Source: Collinsella sp.
Lineage (GTDB): Bacteria; Actinomycetota; Coriobacteriia; Coriobacteriales; Coriobacteriaceae
NCBI GenBank assembly: GCA_019419645.1
Contig: DXZN01000015.1
Coordinates: 1 to 34,912, forward strand
Length of the DNA: 34,912 nucleotides
Direction of reading: 5' to 3'
The notes under the pieces are model-generated. The model saw nothing but the letters and a program-made list of their open reading frames with translations, made no database searches and was not told where the DNA came from. Positions 15,158-22,813 of this stretch are shown one piece after another. The translations under genes and the position numbers were made by a program. Numbering within the stretch: the first letter of the stretch is position 1; each line of letters starts with the position of its first letter.

Positions 15158-16345
15158 ATGACCGAGCTCCAAGAACTCCGTCGCTATCGCCGCGATCTTC
15201 ATCGCATTCCGGAGCTCGATTTCGATCTTCCGCAGACGATCGCCTATATCGAGGGCGTGTTGGCGCCGCTCGCTTGTGAGGTGACCCATCCGTGCCCCAG
15301 CTGCGTCTGCGCTTTCTTCGACGCTGGCGTTGGTGCCGTGCATGCCACGGCGATTCGCGCCGACATGGACGCCCTGCCCATCGCGGAGGCAACGGGCGCG
15401 GCCTTTGCCTCGACGCATCCCGGCAAGATGCACGCCTGCGGGCACGATGGGCACATGGCTATGGCACTTGCTGCGGCAACCTACGTTGACCGTACGATTC
15501 GCGAGCAGCCGGGTGCCATCAAGCGCAACGTGCTCTTTGTGTTCCAGCCTGCCGAGGAGACGACCGGTGGCGCCAAGACGGTTTGTGAGAGTGGGGTGTT
15601 TGAGCGCTACGGGGCGGACCGCATCTTCGGGTTCCACGTATGGCCCGACCTGCCTGCGAACACGTTGGCGAGCTGCTCCGGCCCATTGCTGGCGCGTTCG
15701 AGTGAGACACACATTCATATCCATGGCACGAGCATCCATATCGCTAAGACCTATGGCGTTCCGGTCGAGGAGTCGCACGATGCGGCGCTGGCGGCTGCCA
15801 AGTTCTTGGTTTCCGAGCGCGAGCTCATGGACGAGTTGGGTGTCGACGAGCCCTGCATTGGTAAGTTCGGCCTGCTGCAGGCCGGCACCGTCTGCAATGC
15901 GGTGGCGGGGGAGGCCCATGTTGCCGGCAGCCTACGTGTGTTTACGGACGACATGTTCGACCGCGCGCGCGAGGGCGTGCGCCGCGTGCTGGACGATGCC
16001 TGCGTCGCAACGGGCTGCACATATGACCTCGATTTTGCCGAGGGCTATCCGCCGGTCGATAACGACCCCGAGCTGTTCGCCCACATTGCGCCTGTCTTGT
16101 CCGAGCTGCAACTCGTGGATGAGCCTTTGCTGATTGCCGAGGACTTCGCTTTCTATCAGCGCCATCTGCCAGGCGTGTTCTTCCTCCTGGGTACGGGCGT
16201 GCCGGAGGGACAAGATAATCCGATCGATTCGGATGGCTGCCCCGCCTATGCCACGAGCGCCCTTCACACTGATACCATGCTCTTTGACGAGGAAATCCTA
16301 CTCAAAGGCCTCGATGTCTACAAACGATTGCTTGGCTTGGAGTGA
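15158..16345 (+). CDS. M20D-family amidohydrolase, probable N-acetyl-diaminopimelate deacetylase
   Basis: This 395-residue metallo-amidohydrolase starts LRRYRRDLHRIPEL, the M20D hallmark. Metal ligands and catalytic residues are visible: Asp in RADMDALPI, MHACGHDGH (Cys94, His96, His99), Glu133-Glu134 in QPAEE, His160 in FGFHVWP, and a late His in SALHTD. Family members remove acyl groups from amino acids; the Bacillus YkuR type deacetylates N-acetyl-LL-diaminopimelate. It lies head-to-head with the dap operon, which uses acetylating DapH, so the DAP deacetylase role is the best inference. IAA-amino-acid or hippurate hydrolase activity cannot be excluded. ATG 15158 has GAAGGG with 7-base spacing. 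The dimerisation-domain loop (HGTSIHIAKTYGVPVEESHD) departs from the usual GGHAA.PH pattern. Confidence 0.88.
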   Translation: MTELQELRRYRRDLHRIPELDFDLPQTIAYIEGVLAPLACEVTHPCPSCVCAFFDAGVGAVHATAIRADMDALPIAEATGAAFASTHPGKMHACGHDGHMAMALAAATYVDRTIREQPGAIKRNVLFVFQPAEETTGGAKTVCESGVFERYGADRIFGFHVWPDLPANTLASCSGPLLARSSETHIHIHGTSIHIAKTYGVPVEESHDAALAAAKFLVSERELMDELGVDEPCIGKFGLLQAGTVCNAVAGEAHVAGSLRVFTDDMFDRAREGVRRVLDDACVATGCTYDLDFAEGYPPVDNDPELFAHIAPVLSELQLVDEPLLIAEDFAFYQRHLPGVFFLLGTGVPEGQDNPIDSDGCPAYATSALHTDTMLFDEEILLKGLDVYKRLLGLE

Positions 16346-16347
16346 CG

Positions 16348-16671
16348 ATGGAACGACGCCGACAGTCTGCCGTATATAGTCCGGGTGGATGCGGATGCGG
16401 TTTGCTGCTGCTTCCGGTCATCGCTGTGAGCATTGGCGTGATGTTTGTGTTTGCTGGGCTGGCTGCGGCGGCACTCGTACTGTTTATCACCGCCATCGGC
16501 GTGACGGTCTGGCTGTGCCGTTCTCGCGAGCGGCGCCGCGCCGACGGTAAGACCAATGTCGGCTGGGTCGTCTTCCTGATCGTTGCGTACCTATTGAGCA
16601 TCAGCTACCTGGTGTTCTTTGTCCTAATGATGATCAGTGCCTTTACCGGGAAATCCGTCACGGTGGGTTGA
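16348..16671 (+). CDS. Small two-helix membrane protein, unknown function
   Basis: The predicted protein has 107 residues. ATG 16348 lies 2 bases after the deacetylase stop, which suggests translational coupling. A GCGCG-type glycine/cysteine patch (GGCGCGLLLL) leads into a long hydrophobic stretch (residues ~18-55, likely one or two helices), then a basic loop RSRERRRADGK, then a second helix (VGWVVFLIVAYLLSISYLVFF). I recognise no family. In the following 164-base gap I see only a weak imperfect dyad around 16684-16719 and a ribosome site for the next gene. Confidence 0.7.
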   Translation: MERRRQSAVYSPGGCGCGLLLLPVIAVSIGVMFVFAGLAAAALVLFITAIGVTVWLCRSRERRRADGKTNVGWVVFLIVAYLLSISYLVFFVLMMISAFTGKSVTVG

Positions 16672-16835
16672 TGCGCTGCCAGCAGACGGTCACGCAAAGT
16701 GCGTTTGCTCGGCGTCTGGATAGCTGCATTGGCCGTTTACCGCAACCTTAGCCCTCAGCTAATGAATTCAAGTTCAATCCTTTCTACGATGTGCTGTGTG
16801 CCGGCACGGTAGCCGGATCGTAGGAAGGATGAATA

Positions 16836-17279
16836 ATGGCAAAAGAGGGAAAGAAGCCGATCGGCAAGATTGTCCTAGGCGTCATCGTGGTGCTGGTTAT
16901 CGTCGGTGCCGTGGGTTCTATGGGTGGCAATTCAACCGATTCGTCTGCGAGCGATTCGGCAAAACCTGTCGAGGCGACACAGCAGGCTGAGGAGCAAAAA
17001 GAACCGCAAGAACCGTATACCATTGCTGATGAGGCTGAAGACACCTCCAATCAGTTTGCCTATAAGATCACGGGCACGCTGACCAATAACACGGACAAGG
17101 AAAAGAGCTACATTCAGATTGAGTATGTTCTGTATGATGCCGATGGCAACCAGGTTGGAACGGCTCTTGCAAACACCAATCATCTGAAGGCGGGCGGCTC
17201 CTGGAAGTTCGAGGCGCTGGGTACGGTGTCTCCCGACCAGGTTGCTAGCTGGGAGCGTTCGGACGTAAGCGGTTTCTAG
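16836..17279 (+). CDS. FxLYD-domain membrane-anchored protein
   Basis: The predicted protein has 147 residues. A basic N-terminus (MAKEGKKPIGK) precedes one transmembrane helix (about 11-27), then an Asp/Ser/Glu/Gln-rich spacer, then a beta-sandwich segment from about residue 68: YKITGTLTNNTDKEKSYIQI, EYVLYDADGNQVGTALANTN, LKAGGSWKFEALG. The V/I-xVLYDxxG pattern is the FxLYD signature of small extracytoplasmic domains. The helix lacks a cleavage site and faces the domain outward. ATG 16836 has GGAAGG upstream. It leads a row with the XRE-like regulator and the Ser/Thr kinase, and could be their extracellular partner; that link is inferred only from position. Confidence 0.82.
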   Translation: MAKEGKKPIGKIVLGVIVVLVIVGAVGSMGGNSTDSSASDSAKPVEATQQAEEQKEPQEPYTIADEAEDTSNQFAYKITGTLTNNTDKEKSYIQIEYVLYDADGNQVGTALANTNHLKAGGSWKFEALGTVSPDQVASWERSDVSGF

Positions 17280-17311
17280 CATGTTGCATGCACTGGGGGA
17301 GGTGAAGTCGT

Positions 17312-17734
17312 ATGCCCGATAAAAAGCTGACTGAGGAGTTGCTCAATGAGCTTCTCGATGCGCCGAACATCGATGGCTATATCAGGGAGCACGACTTTGC
17401 CGCCCCGTCGCTTTCGGACTACCTGAAGCAGCTGCTGCAGGAAAAGGGCTTGGAGCGCTCGCGCGTGGTTCGTATGGCCGATCTCAATGAGACCTTTGGC
17501 TATCAGATCTTTACCGGTGCGCGTCACCCGAGTCGCAATAAGGTGCTGCAGATTGCCTTTGCGATGGCGCTGACGCTCAAGGAGACCAACCGTGCGCTGA
17601 CGGCTGCCGGGGTAAGCGTCCTTAACTGCAAGGATCGCCGTGATGCGATTATCATCTTTTGCATCGATCGCGGGTGTAGCCTCCAAAAGGTTAACGAGGA
17701 GCTGTATCGCTTTGGTGAGGAGACGGTGAGTTAG
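17312..17734 (+). CDS. XRE-like helix-turn-helix protein of the kinase-associated type
   Basis: The predicted protein has 140 residues. The start has a strong GGGGGAGG, 9 bases before ATG. The sequence LSDYLKQLLQEKGLERSRVV, then RMADLNETFGYQIFTGARHPSRNKVLQIAFAMALT, is a Cro/CI-like helix-turn-helix, with the FGYQIFTG.R.PSR stretch as recognition region. The remainder (LKETNRALTAAGVSVL, DRRDAIIIFCIDRGCS) matches a conserved C-terminal part that I associate with regulators found next to protein kinases in Gram-positive gut bacteria. It probably senses or transmits kinase signalling, or regulates this cluster, but the target is not shown. Confidence 0.82.
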   Translation: MPDKKLTEELLNELLDAPNIDGYIREHDFAAPSLSDYLKQLLQEKGLERSRVVRMADLNETFGYQIFTGARHPSRNKVLQIAFAMALTLKETNRALTAAGVSVLNCKDRRDAIIIFCIDRGCSLQKVNEELYRFGEETVS

Positions 17735-17816
17735 CGGCTGATATCTGAGCCGGCGGGGCTGCCGAACAACGATGCAAGCGAACGGGGCGCGGATGCCATG
17801 GGGTGTCTGCGCCCTG

Positions 17817-17825
17817 TGCTATGAT
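17817..17825 (+). promoter_or_regulatory. Extended -10 promoter placing the kinase start near the transcript 5' end
   Basis: TGCTATGAT (TGn plus TATGAT at 17820-17825) ends 7 bases before ATG 17833. Transcription would start at or next to the initiation codon, giving a leaderless or near-leaderless mRNA. No -35 is evident, which extended -10 promoters tolerate. Confidence 0.4.
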
Positions 17826-17832
17826 GGAGGCT

Positions 17833-19212
17833 ATGGATACTCAGACCACAACATATTCCGATGACGAGCTGACCGCAGCGCTTGCCGAGCACCTGGCGTC
17901 GCTCGGTCGCGACGACAGCTATCGCGTGGAGCGTGTACTTAAGCGCTCGTCCGTTGAAACAACCGAGCTCGTGTACTTTGAAGGAACCGGCGGTGGTTCG
18001 CTCGGCCCCTTTGTCCGTAAACGCATCGATGCTTCGGCTCAAATCGGCGGGGCATACGAGCGTCTGTTTGCCTTTCAGCGGGCAGGCAGGCGTTTTGAGC
18101 ACCTGCCCAGAATCGTCGATTGTCGTCGTGTGGGCGACGAGCTCAACGTGGTTATGGAATACATCGAAGGGGAGACGCTCGGGGCGCTGGTGGACCGTCT
18201 GGGAGCCACCCCCGATTATGCACGTGAATTGTATCCTGCCCTATGCGATGCCGTGGGCGAGCTCCACGCCGGTTTTGCAATGGCGGGGGAGACGTCGGCG
18301 CCGGTGATCCATCGCGACCTCAAGCCGTCGAATATCATCGTGACGGGTGCCAACTATACGTCTGATGACGGCCTGACGTTTTCGTCGCTGGTGATTATCG
18401 ACTTGGGGATTGCGCGCGTATGGCGCGATGGTGCCGATGCCGACACCGTCAAGTTTGGCACGCGGCCCTATGCGCCGCCCGAGCAGTATGGGTTTGGGCA
18501 GACGAGCGTGCGCAGCGACGTCTACGCACTTGGCGCCCTGTTGTTCTTCTGCTTGACGGGAGTCGACCCTAAACCAGGGCTCGACATGCGCGAGCAATGC
18601 GAGGCGCGTGGCATTCCCACTCCACTTGCCGATGCCGTCTGCATGTCGATGGCGCTCGACCCGGCCAAGCGTTTTGCGAGTGCGGAGGCATTGGGACGGG
18701 CGACGCGCGCGGCATACGATCTGAGCCGCCCCGTGCGGCCTCCTGCGCCTGCGCCTGTCCGTACTCCGGCCTCGGAGACGGTGTTGATGCTCCAAGGGCT
18801 CCAGAACCCCGCAGGGCTTCCTAGGCCTGCCGCCTCCGCTGCATGCGGTCTGCTCTCTCGCGTTCCGGAGTCTCTGGGGCGCATTTGGAATACGCTTGTC
18901 TGCTTCTCCCTACTTGTGTTCTTTGCCGGAAGTCACTTTGCCGTCTTTCACCCCACGGGAGCAAACCAAAGCTACCCGACGTGGTTTCTCATAATCGAGT
19001 ATTTTTTCTTTGTTGATGGCCTTATGGTGCTTATGCATTTTGTGCTGCTCGATAAGCGCCGTCTTCGTCGGCGATTCGCACTGCTCGACAGCTATCGCGG
19101 CAAGAAACTCGCGAAACTCTGGCTCAAGGCATTGGATGTGCTGCTCCTATGCATGATCGTCATAGTCGCGGTTGCCAATGCGACCGGCGTCGTCGATACC
19201 TCCGCTACCTAA
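17833..19212 (+). CDS. Membrane serine/threonine protein kinase
   Basis: The predicted protein has 459 residues. The Hanks-type kinase core shows Lys63 (FVRKRID), the catalytic loop HRDLKPSN (160-167), IIDLGIAR in place of DFG (DLG at 190-192), the activation/P+1 segment FGTRPYAPPEQYG, and SDVYALG (228-234). The glycine-rich loop is degenerate (VLKRSSVETTELVYFEG). After a Pro/Ala linker (~300-340), three hydrophobic helices follow near residues 356-380, 385-410 and 435-455. It lacks PASTA repeats, so it is not the PknB/PrkC type. The start is ambiguous among ATGs 17821, 17824 and 17833; I prefer 17833, which follows GGAGG closely and an extended -10. It lies downstream of the XRE-like gene and ends at a shared terminator. 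Confidence 0.88.
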   Translation: MDTQTTTYSDDELTAALAEHLASLGRDDSYRVERVLKRSSVETTELVYFEGTGGGSLGPFVRKRIDASAQIGGAYERLFAFQRAGRRFEHLPRIVDCRRVGDELNVVMEYIEGETLGALVDRLGATPDYARELYPALCDAVGELHAGFAMAGETSAPVIHRDLKPSNIIVTGANYTSDDGLTFSSLVIIDLGIARVWRDGADADTVKFGTRPYAPPEQYGFGQTSVRSDVYALGALLFFCLTGVDPKPGLDMREQCEARGIPTPLADAVCMSMALDPAKRFASAEALGRATRAAYDLSRPVRPPAPAPVRTPASETVLMLQGLQNPAGLPRPAASAACGLLSRVPESLGRIWNTLVCFSLLVFFAGSHFAVFHPTGANQSYPTWFLIIEYFFFVDGLMVLMHFVLLDKRRLRRRFALLDSYRGKKLAKLWLKALDVLLLCMIVIVAVANATGVVDTSAT

Positions 19213-19216
19213 AAGA

Positions 19217-19239
19217 AAAGGGCCCCATTGGGGCCCTTT
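19217..19239. terminator. Bidirectional terminator between the kinase and the wall-protein gene
   Basis: A 10-bp perfect stem (19217-19226 with 19230-19239) and 3-base loop, with A-rich left and short T-rich right flanks, sits between two convergent stops. Confidence 0.85.
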
Positions 19240-19249
19240 GCAGTTGCGC

Positions 19250-20383
19250 TTAGATGCGGTTCATCTGAGCGGCGACTTTGTTGTACCAGTCCTGCCACGT
19301 GGGCGGGCAGTACTTTTTGGCCGCTGCCGGGGTAAGGGTGGAGCCGTAGTTGGCGCCCAGATAGGCAACGTGAGCGGAGATGCCCTCGCTCCAGCTGCCA
19401 AAGCTGCGCCAACCGCCGCCACGGGCACTCCAGCCCCAGGCGTTGTAAGAATTGGCGCAATAAGCACCCTTGGTGCTCTCGATGCAGGCGATGGCGGGGG
19501 ACCAACGGGGGTCGACACCGGTATTCCAAGCGGCGACGGCAAAGTTATAGCCCTGGCCTGCCATGGGGGAGCCGGCGAGATAATTGTCGATGCGGCTCGT
19601 CCACTCATTGATGAACGAATCGTAATCGGAGCTACCGGTATTGGCGTTGTTCACCGTGGTGTCGATGGTGGTGTTGGTGTTGGTGGCCTGGCTGCTGGAA
19701 TTGCTGCCGCTTACGCCCTCGCCCGAGAGCTTCTCGGCGGCGGCGGCCTTATCGGCCTCAAGCTTGGCAAGCTCGGCGGCATTTTCCTGCTCGGCTTTTG
19801 CCTGCGCCTCGCTGCGGAGCTGCTGGGCCTGAGCCAACGCATCCTCGGCGTTTTTCTGCTCTGCCTCAAGCTGAGACTTGGCCTGCTGGAGCTCAGCCTT
19901 GTTCTGCTCGAGTTCGGTTTGCATGTTATTGAGCTGTTCGATCTCGTCGACGCTCGAGCTCGTGATCTGGTTGGTGTATTTGCAGGTCGTGATGAACTCA
20001 CCCAGGCTCTGCGCGTTGACCAGGAAGCTCACGATGGGGTTGGTGCCCTTCTGATACTTGTACAGATCGCGCATGGCGGAGCTTGCCTTGGCCTGCTGCT
20101 CGGGAAGCTTAGCCTCGATTTCCTCGATGCTTGCCTCATTGGAGTCAATCTGCTTTTGCAGGTCATCGAGTTTGGTGCGGGCGTCGTTGTAGGCGCTCGT
20201 GGCGGCTTCGATCTTCTGCTGCGCTGCGGAAAGCTGGTCCTGCGTTGCCTGCGAGGCGGCATACGCCGCAACGGGGGAGAGCATCGGCGTGGCCGTCAGC
20301 GCAACGGCGAGCGCGGCGCTCGTGATGATACGAGCCGGCTTCGACGCAATGAGCGCTGCGGCGCGATGATTCGAATGCTGCAT
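19250..20383 (-). CDS. Secreted coiled-coil protein with lysozyme-like C-terminal domain
   Basis: The predicted protein has 377 residues. ATG 20383 is chosen for its GAGGGA site 6 bases upstream; an upstream TTG is less likely. A signal peptide (hydrophobic SAALAVALTATPML, cleavage after AYA) precedes a long coiled coil (about 45-215), first PcsB/CwlO-like (QDQLSAAQQKIEAATSAYND, SAMRDLYKYQKG) and then Ala/Glu/Gln-rich. After a Ser/Asn/Thr linker, the last ~120 residues contain GVDPRWSPAIACIESTKG and NSYNAWGWSARGGGWRSF. The Glu in ACIES and the following NAWGWS suit a lysozyme or lytic-transglycosylase-like fold. It probably cleaves peptidoglycan during division or wall turnover, with the coiled coil controlling activity. 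Substrate and active Glu are inferred. Confidence 0.82.
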   Translation of the reverse strand: MQHSNHRAAALIASKPARIITSAALAVALTATPMLSPVAAYAASQATQDQLSAAQQKIEAATSAYNDARTKLDDLQKQIDSNEASIEEIEAKLPEQQAKASSAMRDLYKYQKGTNPIVSFLVNAQSLGEFITTCKYTNQITSSSVDEIEQLNNMQTELEQNKAELQQAKSQLEAEQKNAEDALAQAQQLRSEAQAKAEQENAAELAKLEADKAAAAEKLSGEGVSGSNSSSQATNTNTTIDTTVNNANTGSSDYDSFINEWTSRIDNYLAGSPMAGQGYNFAVAAWNTGVDPRWSPAIACIESTKGAYCANSYNAWGWSARGGGWRSFGSWSEGISAHVAYLGANYGSTLTPAAAKKYCPPTWQDWYNKVAAQMNRI

Positions 20384-20446
20384 CCAGTCCCTCTGCAATC
20401 AATCGTAGGTTATGGTTCGAACGGTATTCTACTACTGCTTTCGACC

Positions 20447-20490
20447 TCAACTTGAACCTTAAAGGTTCCAAAGGGTCAAGTTGAACTTGA
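20447..20490. promoter_or_regulatory. Overlapping operator-like dyads upstream of the wall-protein gene
   Basis: Three dyads overlap: GAACCTT-A-AAGGTTC (20454-20468); an outer 12-base pair with one mismatch (20447-20458 with 20473-20484); and TCAAGTT-G-AACTTGA (20476-20490). The last resembles the SoxR/MerR-family operator half-sites with one extra central base. On the minus strand TTGACC (20474-20479) could be a -35. The site lies in the promoter region of the gene starting at 20383; no regulator gene adjoins it. Confidence 0.5.
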
Positions 20491-20617
20491 GGCTTTGGCT
20501 TTGACCTGCAGTTATGATGAATTGTTGAGAAACCATAGAGTTCAAGTTTAACGTTACAGAACCCTGTTTGAGAGGAGTTTTGGGATGTAAAAGCTATCTC
20601 AACATGGGGTTTTACAA

Positions 20618-21250
20618 CTACAGCGTGCCCTCCTGACGAGCCTGCTCAATCTCTTCGAGGGCCTCGGCAGGGGTGAACGAACAGGTGCCGTCGCCGAGCT
20701 TGACCACCTGGATGTCGTCGCCGATATGGACCTCTCCGCCCTTTAGTACCACGCCAAAAACGCCCTCGTGGGGAAAGATGCAGTCGCCGGCGAGATAGTA
20801 GATGGCACAGCGTGTGTGGCAGACCTTGCCGATTTGGCTGATTTCGACAAGCACCTCGCTGCCAAGCTTGAGCTGCGTGCCCATGGGGAGCGAGAGTAGA
20901 TTGATGCCTTGCGTGGTGAAGTTCTCCCCAAAGTCACCCTTGCGCACATCGAGTCCGCGGGCCTGCGCCGTCTGGATGGACTCTGCGGCCAAAAAGGAAA
21001 CCTGACGGTGCCGATGCCCGGCGTGTGCGTCGGAGGCGAGGCCAAATTGTTCTATAACGGTGTCGTGTCCATCCGCGACGGGCGACTTGCGTGTGCCCTT
21101 GTGCGCCGACGTGTTGATTGAGACGATGCGGGCGGGCCTGTCGTAGGCATCGTTTGCCGTGCGTAGGGGAACGGCCGTTTGTGCGCGTTCCGCCAGCTCG
21201 CGCTTCGTGGCATTGAGGATAGGATTATCGGTCGGATGGTCTTGGGACAC
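20618..21250 (-). CDS. MOSC-domain protein
   Basis: The predicted protein has 210 residues. The first ~35 residues are a variable extension; the MOSC fold follows from ARIVSINTSAHKGTRK, with FGLASDAHAGHRHRQVSFLA, GDFGENFTTQGINLLSLPMGT and the conserved Cys region GKVCHTRCAIYYLAGDCIFPHEGVFGVVLKGG. MOSC proteins carry sulfur on a Cys or handle molybdenum-cofactor-linked chemistry; YiiM-type members detoxify N-hydroxylated substrates. No other Mo-cofactor gene is in the window, so the substrate is open. It starts with GTG at 21248-21250, with AAAGG upstream. The 222-base gap before the next gene contains small dyads, but I see no gene in it. Confidence 0.88.
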   Translation of the reverse strand: MSQDHPTDNPILNATKRELAERAQTAVPLRTANDAYDRPARIVSINTSAHKGTRKSPVADGHDTVIEQFGLASDAHAGHRHRQVSFLAAESIQTAQARGLDVRKGDFGENFTTQGINLLSLPMGTQLKLGSEVLVEISQIGKVCHTRCAIYYLAGDCIFPHEGVFGVVLKGGEVHIGDDIQVVKLGDGTCSFTPAEALEEIEQARQEGTL

Positions 21251-21472
21251 GTGCGCGCCTTTCGTTCGAGGATGTCAATACGCTGAATCCTACAACAATG
21301 GTAGGTTCATTGCCCATTGTCATACAACGGTGAGCGCCGTCTTCGTGCTGGACGATTGCGTCGATTGCCATAGATACGGTGGAGCTTTGGGCGCCGGCGG
21401 CTTGGCACGCTAGAATAAATCAGTTGCGCAAAGACCGCCCGTTGTGTGGGCAGTTCATGATAGGAAGTTTCC

Positions 21473-22729
21473 ATGGCATTGCAGTTTACAGAGCGCGAGT
21501 TCATTCCCGTGCTGCTCGGTGGCGACATCAACGCCTATTCGGTGGCGCGCGCCTTCTACGAGGAGTACCAGGTCAAGAGCCTGGTCTTTGGCAAGTACCA
21601 GACGGGTCCCGCGTACCGCAGCCAGATTATCGACTACACGCCCAACGTGGATATCGATACCATGCCCGTGATGCTCAGGACCGTCAACGGCATTGCCCAA
21701 GCGCATGCCGATAAGACGATTGTCCTTGTGGGCTGTGGCGATAACTATGTTGCCCTCGTGGCTCAGGCCAAGGATGCCCATGAGTTGGCGGATAACATCG
21801 TCGCGCCTTACGCTCCCTATAGCATGCTTGAGCAGTGTCAGAAGAAGGAGATCTTCTACGAGCTGTGCGAGAAGCATGGCGTGCCCTATCCGCATACCTT
21901 TACCTTCACCATGGCGATGCTGAACGCCCAAGGCGAGGCGCCTGCCGAAGTGCTCGACCAGATCGATTTTCCCTACCCGATGATTCTGAAGCCTTCTGAC
22001 GGCATCATGTGGTGGCAGCACGAGTTCGAGGGCCAGAAAAAGGCCTATGAGATTGCCGACCGTGCCGAGCTGGAACAGGTCATTCGCGACTCGTATGCCA
22101 GCGGCTACACCGACGACCTGATCTTGCAGGATCGCGTGCCCGGCAATGACGAGTACATGCGCGTGCTCACCAGTTATTCCGACCGCAACGGCAAGGTGCG
22201 CATGATGTGCCTGGGTCACGTGCTGCTCGAGGAGCATCAGCCTCACGGTGTCGGCAACCACGCCTGTATCATCACCGAGCCCAATGACGAGCTCATGGGC
22301 GGCGTGCGCAAGTTGCTCGAGGACCTTCACTTTGTGGGCTATTCCAACTTTGACGTTAAGTACGACGAGCGCGACGGCTCGTTTAAGTTCTTCGATTTCA
22401 ACACGCGCCAAGGTCGCAGCAACTACTACGTCACTAACAGCGGCTTTAACGTTGCCAAGTATGTGGTGGACGAGTATGTGTTCAACCGCCCGTTTGAGCC
22501 GGAGTTTGTGACGGCGCAGGACGAGGCGCTGTGGATGGTCGTCCCCATGGGCGTCGTCGACAAGTACGTCAAGGATCCCGAGCTGCGCGCTAAGGTGCAT
22601 CGCCTGGACAAGGAAGGCAAGGGCGCCGACCCTTCGTTTATGAAGGGCGACTTTGTCTTTAACCGCTGGCTGCGCATGTGGCACACCAAGCTGCGCCACT
22701 TTAAGCTGTTCAAGACGTATTACAAGTAG
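21473..22729 (+). CDS. ATP-grasp carboxylate-amine ligase, D-aspartate ligase-like
   Basis: The predicted protein has 418 residues. The N-terminal domain (FIPVLLGGDINAYSVARAFYEEY) is a pre-ATP-grasp fold. Then come the ATP-binding segments QCQKKEIFYELCEKHGVPYP, YPMILKPSDGIMWW (the phosphate-binding Lys), the DDLILQDRVPGNDEYMRVL strand with acidic ligands, and FKFFDFNTRQGRSNYYV, whose acidic/Asn pair would bind Mg2+. The overall plan resembles the ligases that add D-aspartate to the peptidoglycan stem peptide (Aslfm type). An aspartate racemase follows directly, which supports that reading. ATG 21473 has AGGAAG upstream; a candidate -10 TAGAAT is at 21411. Other amino-acid ligase activities remain possible. 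Confidence 0.83.
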   Translation: MALQFTEREFIPVLLGGDINAYSVARAFYEEYQVKSLVFGKYQTGPAYRSQIIDYTPNVDIDTMPVMLRTVNGIAQAHADKTIVLVGCGDNYVALVAQAKDAHELADNIVAPYAPYSMLEQCQKKEIFYELCEKHGVPYPHTFTFTMAMLNAQGEAPAEVLDQIDFPYPMILKPSDGIMWWQHEFEGQKKAYEIADRAELEQVIRDSYASGYTDDLILQDRVPGNDEYMRVLTSYSDRNGKVRMMCLGHVLLEEHQPHGVGNHACIITEPNDELMGGVRKLLEDLHFVGYSNFDVKYDERDGSFKFFDFNTRQGRSNYYVTNSGFNVAKYVVDEYVFNRPFEPEFVTAQDEALWMVVPMGVVDKYVKDPELRAKVHRLDKEGKGADPSFMKGDFVFNRWLRMWHTKLRHFKLFKTYYK

Positions 22730-22738
22730 ATGAGTGCG

Positions 22739-22777
22739 GCGCCCGTCCGGTTTACATCGGGCGGGCGCGGGTATGAT
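22739..22777 (+). promoter_or_regulatory. Hairpin plus candidate promoter between the ligase and the racemase
   Basis: An 11-bp stem with one wobble (22739-22749 with 22758-22768) is followed by TATGAT at 22772-22777; TTTACA at 22751, in the loop, could be a -35 with a short 15-base spacer. The racemase may therefore have its own promoter, with the hairpin partly ending the upstream transcript. Confidence 0.4.
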
Positions 22778-22813
22778 ACGCGCAATTGCGCAAGCGTCAC
22801 CAAGGAGGCGGCG

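Noticed and set aside
22730..22813. Frame extending the racemase upstream to 22730
   Set aside because: The added residues have no family counterpart, and AAGGAGG sits just before ATG 22814.
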